Assembly: GCA_913054115.1 (NCBI GenBank)
Contig: CAJXIS010000018.1
Span: 1-13,246 of the forward strand
Origin: an uncultured Acidimicrobiaceae bacterium
Lineage (GTDB): Bacteria > Actinomycetota > Acidimicrobiia > Acidimicrobiales > MedAcidi-G1
Reading direction: 5' to 3'
Length of the DNA: 13,246 bases
Shown here: positions 1 to 7,095 of the stretch, piece after piece
Layout: every line of letters begins with the position of its first letter
Position numbering within the stretch: the stretch's first letter is position 1
Position numbers and translations under genes: made by a program
The notes under the pieces: model-generated
Databases searched by the model: none
The model's input: the letters and a program-made list of their open reading frames with translations, nothing else
Told to the model about the DNA's origin: nothing

Positions 1-567
1 AGGGGCCGCCTCATCCCGGTCATCACCTGGGGATCGATGACCCGGCCACTGACCGACGAGGAGTCGGCTTCGATCGGCGGTGACCGCACCTGGGGCGTCA
101 TTCCCGCCGACCCGTCGGGCACGACGGTGCGTCGGCTGGCGGACGGAAGGATCCTCGTTCGCAACGTCTACAGCTACAGCAGGCGGTCCCGGATCGACGG
201 CCGCGGGAGGGAGCGGGCCGGGCGGGCGCACCGGCGGTCGTTCGAGCGCCGCTTCCCCGGGCTCACCCACGTGCCCTTCGACTACACGTGGGGCGGCGCC
301 CTCTCGATGGCCCGCAACGGCCAGCCGCTGTTCGGAAGCCTGGGCGACGGCCTGCTCGGCGCCCTCGTCCACAACGGCACCGGAATCAGTCGGGGCACCG
401 TCTGTGGGAAGCTCATCGCCGAGATGGCCTGCGGCGAGGGCTCGGACCTGCTCGACACGATGCTGGCCATGGGCCGGCCCAATCGGAACCTCCCGGCACC
501 GGTCCTCGGCTGGGGTGTCAGGATGTATGCCCGGCGCCTGCAACTGCAGGCCGGCCGCGAGATGTAG
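1..567 (+). CDS. FAD-dependent oxidoreductase, DAO family (C-terminal part; 5' end outside window)
   Basis: The reading frame is open from the first base and gives 188 residues to the TAG stop, so the N-terminal FAD-binding Rossmann motif lies upstream and is not visible. The visible part matches the second half of D-amino-acid-oxidase-fold (DAO) flavoenzymes of the PuuB/OrdL amine-oxidase type. It has an early ITWGSMTRPL segment, then a DGRILVRN strand, then FPGL, YTWGGALSMARNGQPLFG, and a late glycine-rich stretch (LVHNGTGISRGTVCGKLIAE) that closes the FAD site in this family. Such enzymes oxidise an amine or amino acid using O2 or another acceptor; the substrate cannot be read from this fragment. 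Two dehydrogenases follow within 11 bases and by overlap, so it is probably the upstream enzyme of the same pathway. Family assignment is fairly secure, specificity is not. Confidence 0.82.
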   Translation, partial: RGRLIPVITWGSMTRPLTDEESASIGGDRTWGVIPADPSGTTVRRLADGRILVRNVYSYSRRSRIDGRGRERAGRAHRRSFERRFPGLTHVPFDYTWGGALSMARNGQPLFGSLGDGLLGALVHNGTGISRGTVCGKLIAEMACGEGSDLLDTMLAMGRPNRNLPAPVLGWGVRMYARRLQLQAGREM

Positions 568-573
568 GGGGAG
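566..573 (+). promoter_or_regulatory. ribosome binding site for the first SDR gene
   Basis: The purine run AGGGGGAG ends five bases before the ATG at 579 and overlaps the TAG stop of the preceding oxidoreductase. It fixes the SDR start and shows that the two genes are read from one transcript. Confidence 0.7.
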
Positions 574-578
574 CACCC

Positions 579-1328
579 ATGACACAGCGCGTCGCCCTGG
601 TCACCGGAGCCACGTCGGGCATCGGACGCGCCTGCGCCCTCCGGCTGGCCGCCGACGGGTTCGCCGTGGTCGTGGGCGGACGCAGCTCCGAGCGGGCCAC
701 CGAGGTGGTCGATGAGATCACCGCCGCCGGCGGCACGGCCACCACCGCCCTCGGCGACGTGGCTGAGCCGGGCTACGGCGAGGCCGCCGTGGCCGCCACG
801 GTCGCTGCGCACGGCCGCCTGGACGTGCTCGTCAACGCCGCCGGGGTCATCACCCGCTCCGACGCCGAGGGCACCACCGACGACGAGTGGCACCGGGTCA
901 TGTCGACCAACGTCGACGGGCTGTTCCGGGCCAGCCGGGCCGCCCTGCCGGCCATCCGTGCGGCCGGCGGCGGGTCGATCGTCAACATCAGCTCGACCAA
1001 CGGCCTGGTCGGCGGGTCGGGCCTCGCCGCCTACTGCGCCTCGAAGGGGGCCGTCACGAACCTCACCAGGGCCATGGCCCTCGACCACGCCGCCGAGGGC
1101 ATCCGGGTCAACGCCGTGTGCCCGGGCGCCGTCGATACCCGGATGCTGTACTCCGAGCGGTCCGACACGATCGACGAGGTCCGCGACATGAACCTGCCCG
1201 ACATCCCCGAGGGCCGGATTCCCGACGGGTCGGAAGTGGCCGAACTGGTGGCCTTCCTCGCCGACGACCGGTCCCGCCACATCACCGGCACCAACATCTC
1301 GATCGACGGGGGGTACACCGCACAATGA
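579..1328 (+). CDS. short-chain dehydrogenase/reductase (classical SDR)
   Basis: This is a 249-residue classical SDR, the usual length. The cofactor loop TGATSGIG is at residues 9-16, NAAG at 86-89, and the catalytic tetrad is N111, S139, Y152 (YCASK) and K156, all correctly spaced. After the second strand the sequence is VVVGGRSS, with an Arg (R35) and no acidic residue at the usual place, which points to NADP(H). The C-terminal GTNISIDGGY is typical of the beta-ketoacyl-ACP reductase-like branch, but that branch covers sugar, alcohol and steroid dehydrogenases, so the substrate is unknown. The ATG is chosen because it follows an AGGGGGAG site by five bases and places the glycine loop at residue 9. 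It lies 11 bases after the FAD oxidoreductase and overlaps the next SDR by four bases, so it likely handles the alcohol or ketone made by its neighbours. Confidence 0.93.
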   Translation: MTQRVALVTGATSGIGRACALRLAADGFAVVVGGRSSERATEVVDEITAAGGTATTALGDVAEPGYGEAAVAATVAAHGRLDVLVNAAGVITRSDAEGTTDDEWHRVMSTNVDGLFRASRAALPAIRAAGGGSIVNISSTNGLVGGSGLAAYCASKGAVTNLTRAMALDHAAEGIRVNAVCPGAVDTRMLYSERSDTIDEVRDMNLPDIPEGRIPDGSEVAELVAFLADDRSRHITGTNISIDGGYTAQ

Positions 1329-2128
1329 GCACGTCCAGCGAACCGCAGGGATCCATGGCCGACCGCATCGTCGTCGTCACAGGCGGCGCCAGGGGCATCG
1401 GTCGGGCGATCGTCGACCGCTTCGCCGCCGACGGGGCCACGGTCGTGATCGGCGACCTCACCGACCCCGGCGAGGTCGGCGCCGGCCTCGACGTTGCGGG
1501 GCACCGCGAATGGGTGCCCCTCGACGTCACCGACGAGACCTCGGTGCTCGAGTTCGCCCAGTCGGTCGAGGCCGGGCACGGCGGCGTCGACGTGCTGGTG
1601 AACAACGCCGGGATCATGGCCGAGCGGTCGATCACCGAGGAGTCGCTGGCCGAGTGGGACCTCACCATGGCGGTGAACCTGCGGGGGCCATTCCTCATGG
1701 CCAAACACCTGGTCCCCCTCATGGAGGGCCGGGAGGGCGCTTCGATCATCAACATGGGGTCGATCGAGGGGCTGGCCGCCAACCGCCACCACGCCGCCTA
1801 CTGCGCATCGAAGGGCGGCGTCCACGCCCTGACCCGCGCCCTCGCCGTCGACCTGGGCCCCATCGGGATCCGCTGCAACGCCATCGCCCCTGGCTGGATC
1901 GACACCGACCTGAACCGGTCCTACATCGAACGCCACCCCGACCGCGAGCAGGTGGTCGCCGACCTGGCGCGCCTGCACCCGGTCGCCCGGATCGGCGACC
2001 CTGCCGACATCGCTGCCACCGCCTGCTGGCTGGCCTCGGCCGACGCCGGCTTCGTGACCGGCCAGGTCATCCAGGTCGAGGGCGGCCGCACGGTCCGCCT
2101 CTCGCTCCCGACGGCGCTCGAACCCTGA
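1325..2128 (+). CDS. short-chain dehydrogenase/reductase (classical SDR), second paralogue
   Basis: This 267-residue SDR has TGGARGIG at 19-26, NNAG at 93-96, N118, S146, Y159 (YCASK) and K163, a complete catalytic tetrad. D44 ends the second beta strand (VIGD), the classic mark of NAD(H) preference, in contrast to the upstream SDR. The C-terminal TGQVIQVEGGRTVRLSLP resembles dehydrogenases of sugar or polyol type, but the substrate is unknown. The first ATG overlaps the preceding stop as ATGA, implying translational coupling. An alternative ATG at 1355 (MADRIVVVTGG, 257 residues) follows a GCAGGG site and gives the more usual SDR N-terminus, so either start is possible. It is the last gene of the three-gene plus-strand operon and converges on the HAD gene with only four bases between stops. 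Confidence 0.92.
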   Translation: MSTSSEPQGSMADRIVVVTGGARGIGRAIVDRFAADGATVVIGDLTDPGEVGAGLDVAGHREWVPLDVTDETSVLEFAQSVEAGHGGVDVLVNNAGIMAERSITEESLAEWDLTMAVNLRGPFLMAKHLVPLMEGREGASIINMGSIEGLAANRHHAAYCASKGGVHALTRALAVDLGPIGIRCNAIAPGWIDTDLNRSYIERHPDREQVVADLARLHPVARIGDPADIAATACWLASADAGFVTGQVIQVEGGRTVRLSLPTALEP

Positions 2129-2132
2129 CCGT

Positions 2133-2912
2133 TCAGGCGTCGAGCAGCGCCGGCACGTCGACGAACGAGGCAACAACCACGTCCGGGGTTCCGGAGGCGG
2201 CGGCCACCGCCTCTGGCAGGTACTTGCCGGTGCGCACGAGCACGCCGATGAGCTCGCAGCGCTGGGCGGCCAGCACGTCGTTCTCGATGTCGTCGCCCAC
2301 CATCGCGATCCGTTCGGGCTCGAGGCCCAGTTCGGCGATCCCGGCTGCGAAGAAGTCGGGCGATGGCTTGCCGAGCACCACCGGCGTGCGGCCGGACGAC
2401 TCCTCGAGCGCCGCCACGTAGGCACCGGTGTCGAGCTCCATGCCGGCGGCTGTTCGCCAGTAGAGGTTGCGGTGCATGGCGACGAACTCGGCGCCGTCCA
2501 ACAGGTGCCCGAAGGCCCGGTTGAGCTGGGTGTGGGTGAAGTTGAGGCCGGCGCCGCCGATGATCACGACGTCGACCGGGCCGTCGTCGTCGGGGCCGAC
2601 CAGGTCGATGCCCTCCAGGTCTTCACCGAGGTCGCCCGAGTTGAGGAGGAAGCAGCGGGCGCCCTCGTGGTGCCGCCGCAGGTACACGGCGGTGGCGGCG
2701 GGCGCCGTGAGGATCTCGTCGGGGTCGACGGGCATGCCGGCTTCGGTGACGAGGCTCGCCACCTGGGCCCGCGTGCGGGTGGTGGTGTTCGTGGCGAAGC
2801 GCAACGGCACGCCCCGGTCCCGGAGGTCGGCCAACGCCTCGGGGGCTCCGTCGATGGCGACCCAGGACACCGAGAGGACGCCGTCGATGTCGATCAGCAG
2901 TCCCTCGATCAT
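2133..2912 (-). CDS. HAD superfamily (subclass IIA) phosphatase, LHPP/HDHD2-like
   Basis: This 259-residue protein has all four HAD motifs: DIDGVL with nucleophile D8 and acid/base D10, ATNTTTR (41-47) as motif II, GKPSP with K182 as motif III, and GDDIEND with D207, D208 and D212 for Mg2+ as motif IV. The large cap between motifs II and III is the subclass IIA arrangement (NagD, phosphoglycolate phosphatase, LHPP). The long DIDGVL start and GKPSPDFF resemble the LHPP/HDHD2 group, which removes phosphate from small phospho-compounds or pyrophosphate; the true substrate is unknown. The chosen ATG has GGGGGA seven bases upstream. An ATG at 2936 overlaps the putA stop as ATGA and would add eight residues, but its GGGAGG abuts the codon with no spacing. 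It lies 20 bases after putA and is very probably co-transcribed. Confidence 0.88.
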   Translation of the reverse strand: MIEGLLIDIDGVLSVSWVAIDGAPEALADLRDRGVPLRFATNTTTRTRAQVASLVTEAGMPVDPDEILTAPAATAVYLRRHHEGARCFLLNSGDLGEDLEGIDLVGPDDDGPVDVVIIGGAGLNFTHTQLNRAFGHLLDGAEFVAMHRNLYWRTAAGMELDTGAYVAALEESSGRTPVVLGKPSPDFFAAGIAELGLEPERIAMVGDDIENDVLAAQRCELIGVLVRTGKYLPEAVAAASGTPDVVVASFVDVPALLDA

Positions 2913-2932
2913 GTTCTCGTCCCCCGTTCGGG

Positions 2933-5900
2933 TCATCCTCCCTCGGCACCCACCAGGTTGCCGAAGCGGTGGAGCGTCCGGCTGATGGACTGCTCCCGAA
3001 GGTACCAGCGCAGCTCGAGGCGCCCGGATGCCGTCACGGCCTCGTCGACGAGGTCGACCTCGGCGGCGATGGCGGCGCGGCGCACCTCGTCGGCGACGGT
3101 GCCGACGGCCCGGATGCGGCCGAACCGGTGGTCGGTCAGCGACGTGGCGAAGGCTGTGTCGTCCTCGTCGGCAAGGCGGCTGACCCGCGGCTCGACGCCG
3201 CAGCGACGGGCGGCGGCGAGCACCCTGGCGACCTCGGCGTCGGTTGCACCCTCGCCGATGCGGACGATCACGTCCGGGTGGGGCCGGTAGCGCAGGACGT
3301 TGGCCTCGCAGACCAGGTCGCTGGGATCGTGCTCGACGCCGTAGTGATCGGCCCACCAGCGATCGTCGTCGGACACGTGGCCGGCCAGGTCGGTGGCCGC
3401 TCCGGCCGGCCGCCAGGTGCCGAGCTGGAGCAGGTAGTCGAAGCCGCCGGCCTTGGCGCCGGGTCCGATGGAGGAGCGCTTCCAGCCGCCGAAGGGCTGG
3501 CGCCGGACGATGGCGCCCGTGATCGGCCGGTTGACGTAGGCGTTGCCCACCTCGACCCGCTCGAGCCAGCGGTCGACCTGTGCGTGGTCGAGCGTGTGGA
3601 TGCCGCCGGTGAGGCCGTAGTCGACGGCGTTCTGGAGGTCGATGGCGGCGTCGAGGTCGGGGGCGGCCATCAGGCCGAGCACCGGGCCGAAGCACTCGGT
3701 GTGGTGGAAGTCCGAACCGGGCGCCACGCCGGCCTTGATGCCCGGGGTCCAGCAGCGTCCCTCGTCGTCGAGCCGGCGGGGTTCGAGGAGCCAGCGCTCG
3801 CCGGGGGCGAGGGTGGTGAGAGCGTCGGCCAGCTTCCCGGTGGCTGGACCGATCAGCGGCCCGAAGGTGGTCGCCGGGTCGGTGGCGGGGCCGACGACCA
3901 GTGAGGCGGCGGCGTCCACGACCTGCCGGAGGAACCGTTCGTCGTGGGCGACGCTCCCGACGAGGATCCCGAGGCTGGCGGCCGAGCACTTCTGGCCCTG
4001 GTGGCCGAATGCGGACCTCACCAGGTCGGCGGCGGCCAGGTCCAGGTCGGCGCTGGGGGTGACGATCAGGGCGTTCTTGCCGCTGGTCTCGGCGAAGAGT
4101 CGCAGGTCGGGCCTCCACGAGCGGAACAGGTCGGCGGTCTCGACTCCTCCCGTGAGGATCACGCCGTCGGCTGCGGTGACGATGCGCCGTTTCACGTCGG
4201 AGTCCGCCGTGTGGACGAAGCGCAGCAGGTCGGTGGGCACGCCGGCGGCCCAGCAGGCCTCGGCCACGATCTCGGCACATCGGCGGGTCCGGGACGCCGG
4301 CTTGAAGATGACACCGTTGCCGGCGGCGAGGGCGCCGACCACGCCGCCGCACGGGATGGCGACCGGGAAGTTCCATGGCGGGACGACTGCGACGACGCCG
4401 AGCGGTGTGAAATCGGCGGCGCCGACCCGTTCGAGTTCGAGGCAGCGCTCGGCGTACCAGCGGGCGAAGTCGATGGCCTCGCTGACCTCCGGGTCGGCCT
4501 CGGGCAGGGTCTTGCCGGCCTCGTGCGCCATGGTCACGAGCAGGTCGTCGTGACGGGCGATGAGCTCATCGGCCACACGGCGCAGGACCTGGCGGCGCTC
4601 GGACGCCGGTCGGGCCGACCATGCCACCTGTGCGGCACGCACCCCGGCGACCATGGCGTCGAGCTCGGCCACCGAGGCGACGGCCGGGGTCTGCGGCGGC
4701 AGCGCCTCGCGGTCGGACAGCGTCGCCAGCCACGCCCGGGTCGAGGCCATCGAGGGGTCGGTGTCGGGCTGGTTGGCGAAGCCGATCTCGGGCACCTCGA
4801 TGGGCTCGGCCCCACGGCGGGGCACCGAGCCGACGGCCCAGCGCATGGTGACGGCCTCGCGGAAGCGGTCGGCCTGCTCGGCGAAATCCGGCGTGCCGGG
4901 CCGGAGCGTGAAGAGGTGGCAGAGGAAGTTCTCGGGGGCGGCGTTCTCCTCGAGGCGTCGGAACAGGTAGCTGATCGCCACGTCGAAGTCGTCGCGCCCG
5001 ACGATGGGCGTGTAGAGCAGCATGCCGCCGGTGGCGTCGCGCACCGATCGGGCCTGGGCGGGCGCCATGCCCTGGAGCATCTCGAACTCGACCCGGTCGG
5101 CGACGCCGCGCTGCTCGGCCAGCAGGTGGGTCCAGGCCACGTCGAAGAGGTTGTGGCTGGCGAGTCCGATGCGCACGGCGTCGGCGTGCCCGGGGCGCAG
5201 CACCCAGTCGACGCAGCGCTTGTAGTTGGCGTCGACCTCGGCCTTGGTGGCGTAGGGCGCCTGGGCCCAGCCGTGCACCTCGGCCTCGACCCGCTCCATC
5301 GCCAGGTTGGCGCCCTTGACCAGGCGGACCTTGATCCCGGCCCCACCGGCTGCACGGCGACGCTGCGCCCACCCGGTGAGCCGCTGCAGGGCGTCGAACG
5401 AGTCGGGCAGGTACGCCTGCAGGACGATGCCGGCCTCGAGGCCGAGCAGGTCGGGCTCGTCGAGCAGTTCGGTGAACGCCCGGATGGTGAGCTCGAGGTC
5501 GCGGTACTCCTCCATGTCGAGGTTCACGAAGGTGGGTGGCGACGACGTCATCGCCCGCTGGTAGAGCACCCGGAGTCGGCCCTTGATGCGCTCGGTGGTG
5601 TGGTCGAAGGCCCAGAGGTTGATCTGGCTGGCGATGGCCGAGACCTTGATCGACACGTAGTCGACCTCGGGGTCGTCGATCAGCAGGAGGGTCTGCTCGA
5701 AGCGCCGCTCGGCCTCGCCGTCCCCGAGCACGGCCTCGCCAAGCAGGTTGACGTTGAGTGCGTAGCCCTCGGACCGGCGTTCGGCCAGATGCGCACGACG
5801 CCGGTCGGGTTCGGCGTCGACGACGAGGTGGCCGACCATGCCGCGCATCCGGCGGCGGGCCAGCGGCATCACGAGGCGAGGGAGCAGCGGAGCGAGGCGG

Positions 5901-6241
5901 GCACCGGCGCGCAGGGCCAAACGGTCGAGCGGGCCGAGGAAGCCGGGGAGGTCGCCGGCCGCGACGAGGCGGGCCAGCTCGCGGGCTGCGGCACGGTCGT
6001 CGCGGTGGCGGGCCACCCGGTCGACGAAGCGCATCGTGAAGGCCACCCCGTCCGGGTCGGCGATGAGCCCGGCGAGCCGGTTGCCGACGGCCCGTTCGTC
6101 ACGGGTCTCGTCGGCGTCGGCCACGTTGATCCAGTGGGCGACGAGGGCGACGGCGTCCCCGGCGAGGCGGCCGGCCCCGTCGGAGGCGTCGATGTCGGAC
6201 CGGGCGTCGTCCGAAGGGTGTGCGGCGGTCGTCTCGATCAT
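2933..6241 (-). CDS. putA: bifunctional proline dehydrogenase / L-glutamate-gamma-semialdehyde dehydrogenase (PutA)
   Basis: The enzyme oxidises proline to pyrroline-5-carboxylate with FAD, then the semialdehyde to glutamate with NAD+. The product is 1102 residues. The proline dehydrogenase barrel spans about 160-470, with KVSAIASQINLW at 199-210, RLVKGANLAMERVE at 306-319 and the substrate-binding YLFRRLEEN at 425-433 (R428, R429). The aldehyde dehydrogenase spans about 490-940, with PPWNFP at 621-626 (N624), K647, the general base E718 in FAETSGKN, the nucleophile C752 in GQKCSAAS, and E849 in TECFGP. About 160 further residues follow, as in longer PutAs. There is no N-terminal ribbon-helix-helix, so this PutA should not repress its own gene as the E. 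coli enzyme does. The ATG at 6241 is preferred; an upstream GTG at 6313 would overlap the divergent regulator. Regulation by the adjacent PAS-AraC protein is inferred from position. Confidence 0.95.
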   Translation of the reverse strand: MIETTAAHPSDDARSDIDASDGAGRLAGDAVALVAHWINVADADETRDERAVGNRLAGLIADPDGVAFTMRFVDRVARHRDDRAAARELARLVAAGDLPGFLGPLDRLALRAGARLAPLLPRLVMPLARRRMRGMVGHLVVDAEPDRRRAHLAERRSEGYALNVNLLGEAVLGDGEAERRFEQTLLLIDDPEVDYVSIKVSAIASQINLWAFDHTTERIKGRLRVLYQRAMTSSPPTFVNLDMEEYRDLELTIRAFTELLDEPDLLGLEAGIVLQAYLPDSFDALQRLTGWAQRRRAAGGAGIKVRLVKGANLAMERVEAEVHGWAQAPYATKAEVDANYKRCVDWVLRPGHADAVRIGLASHNLFDVAWTHLLAEQRGVADRVEFEMLQGMAPAQARSVRDATGGMLLYTPIVGRDDFDVAISYLFRRLEENAAPENFLCHLFTLRPGTPDFAEQADRFREAVTMRWAVGSVPRRGAEPIEVPEIGFANQPDTDPSMASTRAWLATLSDREALPPQTPAVASVAELDAMVAGVRAAQVAWSARPASERRQVLRRVADELIARHDDLLVTMAHEAGKTLPEADPEVSEAIDFARWYAERCLELERVGAADFTPLGVVAVVPPWNFPVAIPCGGVVGALAAGNGVIFKPASRTRRCAEIVAEACWAAGVPTDLLRFVHTADSDVKRRIVTAADGVILTGGVETADLFRSWRPDLRLFAETSGKNALIVTPSADLDLAAADLVRSAFGHQGQKCSAASLGILVGSVAHDERFLRQVVDAAASLVVGPATDPATTFGPLIGPATGKLADALTTLAPGERWLLEPRRLDDEGRCWTPGIKAGVAPGSDFHHTECFGPVLGLMAAPDLDAAIDLQNAVDYGLTGGIHTLDHAQVDRWLERVEVGNAYVNRPITGAIVRRQPFGGWKRSSIGPGAKAGGFDYLLQLGTWRPAGAATDLAGHVSDDDRWWADHYGVEHDPSDLVCEANVLRYRPHPDVIVRIGEGATDAEVARVLAAARRCGVEPRVSRLADEDDTAFATSLTDHRFGRIRAVGTVADEVRRAAIAAEVDLVDEAVTASGRLELRWYLREQSISRTLHRFGNLVGAEGG

Positions 6242-6243
6242 GT

Positions 6244-6268
6244 CTTCAGTCTGAAGGAACGAACTTCC
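6244..6268. promoter_or_regulatory. two adjoining palindromes in the putA / regulator divergent spacer
   Basis: CTTCAG-T-CTGAAG (6244-6256) is a perfect inverted repeat, and GGAA-CGAAC-TTCC (6256-6268) is a second one that shares its first G. Both lie within the 52 bases that separate the divergent putA and AraC-type genes, directly upstream of the putA start. They are plausible operator sites, but which protein binds them is not shown by the sequence. Confidence 0.4.
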
Positions 6269-6277
6269 GGGGTCTTG

Positions 6278-6283
6278 TACGAT
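6278..6283 (+). promoter_or_regulatory. possible -10 element for the PAS-AraC regulator gene
   Basis: TACGAT matches the TAnnnT form of an actinobacterial -10 hexamer and ends ten bases before the ATG at 6294. There is no convincing Shine-Dalgarno sequence before that ATG, so the transcript may be leaderless or nearly so. No good -35 hexamer is evident. This is a prediction from motif and spacing only. Confidence 0.3.
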
Positions 6284-6293
6284 CGGGACCCTG

Positions 6294-7046
6294 ATGGCGT
6301 CCGAATCGGACAATTCGGCCCCCCACGCCCCTGATCACGGGCCGACCGGGGCGATCCAGCCGCTGCTGGAGCTCTTCGACTCGCTGCCCCAGGTCATGTT
6401 CTGCATGAAGGGCGCCGACGGTCGCTACCTGGCCGTCAACGACGCATTCGTGCGCCGGTCGGGTCGCCGCTCGAAGCGCGACGTCCTCGGCGCACGGGCG
6501 ACCGACCTGTTTCCCGCCCCCCTGGCCGAGCGCTACGAGGAACAGGACGGGCATGTCTTCGCCAGCGGCGAGCCCCTCCGGGACGAACTCGAGCTGATCC
6601 GCCGGCCCGACGGATCGTTCGGCTGGTACCTCACGATGAAGCTGCCGGTCGAGGAAGCAGGCGAGGTCACTGCGCTCGTGAGCGTGAGCCGCGACCTGGC
6701 GACGCCCAGCGACGAGAGGATCGCCCTCGAGGCGCTGACCCGCGTCGTCGAACTCGTCCAGGCCCGCCTCGACGAGCCGCTGCGGGTGGCCGACCTGGCC
6801 GATGCGGCCGACTGCTCCGAGGCGCAACTGGAGCGCCGCATGAAGAAGGTGTTCGGCCTGACGGCCACCCAGTACGTCCTACGGGTCCGGGTCGAACGGG
6901 CCACCGAGATGCTCACCGGCAGCGACGACCCGATCGCCCTGATCGCCGCAACCTGCGGGTTCTACGATCAGGCTGGCCTCACGAGGCAGTTCGCCCGGCT
7001 GGCCGGCGAGACCCCGGCCCGCTTCCGGGCGTCACATTCGGGCTGA
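6294..7046 (+). CDS. PAS domain-containing AraC-family transcriptional regulator
   Basis: The 250-residue protein has an N-terminal PAS domain (about 22-135) with typical features: FDSLPQVMFCMKGADGRYLAVND, then LGARATDLFP, then a C-terminal VSVSRDL. A C-terminal AraC/XylS DNA-binding domain (about 147-247) holds two helix-turn-helix units, one around VADLADAADCSEAQLERRMK and one around IALIAATCGFYDQAGLTRQF, ending in PARFR. The PAS domain probably binds a small ligand or senses a signal and replaces the usual cupin sensor. No transmembrane segment or signal peptide is visible. The gene diverges from putA over 52 bases, the classic layout of a local regulator; in Pseudomonas aeruginosa the AraC-type PruR controls putAP, so control of proline use is likely but unproven. 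Its last codons and stop lie inside a 28-bp direct repeat. Confidence 0.88.
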   Translation: MASESDNSAPHAPDHGPTGAIQPLLELFDSLPQVMFCMKGADGRYLAVNDAFVRRSGRRSKRDVLGARATDLFPAPLAERYEEQDGHVFASGEPLRDELELIRRPDGSFGWYLTMKLPVEEAGEVTALVSVSRDLATPSDERIALEALTRVVELVQARLDEPLRVADLADAADCSEAQLERRMKKVFGLTATQYVLRVRVERATEMLTGSDDPIALIAATCGFYDQAGLTRQFARLAGETPARFRASHSG

Positions 7047-7091
7047 CCTGCGGGCTGACTAATCGGGCGTCACATTCGGGCTGACCTGCGG
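7026..7091. repeat. 28-bp perfect tandem direct repeat, period 38 bp
   Basis: Bases 7026-7053 and 7064-7091 are identical over 28 positions, beginning CGGGCGTCACATTCGG and ending GACCTGCGG. Copy 1 encodes the last residues and stop of the PAS-AraC gene; copy 2 ends directly before the stop of the convergent CoA transferase gene. The whole intergenic gap is therefore one duplicated unit plus a 10-base linker. It looks like a slippage or local duplication event. Confidence 0.85.
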
Positions 7092-7095
7092 TCAG
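7081..7095. terminator. small hairpin between convergent stops
   Basis: CTGACC-TGC-GGTCAG is a perfect six-base stem with a three-base loop at the end of the CoA transferase gene, where the two convergent genes meet. It has no T-run on either side and is short, so it is only a weak terminator candidate. Confidence 0.25.

Noticed and set aside
282..1325. A long minus-strand open frame across the first two genes
   Set aside because: It is low-complexity GC-driven sequence with no recognisable domain; the SDR opposite has all catalytic residues.
2124..2140. Hairpin CTGA...TCAG between the convergent SDR and HAD stops
   Set aside because: Only four paired bases and no T-run; it simply reflects facing TGA stops.
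6242..6313. Upstream GTG start for putA at 6313
   Set aside because: It would run through the divergent promoter spacer and overlap the regulator's first codons; the added residues have no PutA character.
3944..6334. A 796-codon open frame on the plus strand opposite putA
   Set aside because: The translation is rich in Gly, Val, Asp and His with no family motif; it is the usual antisense shadow of a G/C-third-position gene, and PutA on the other strand is unmistakable.
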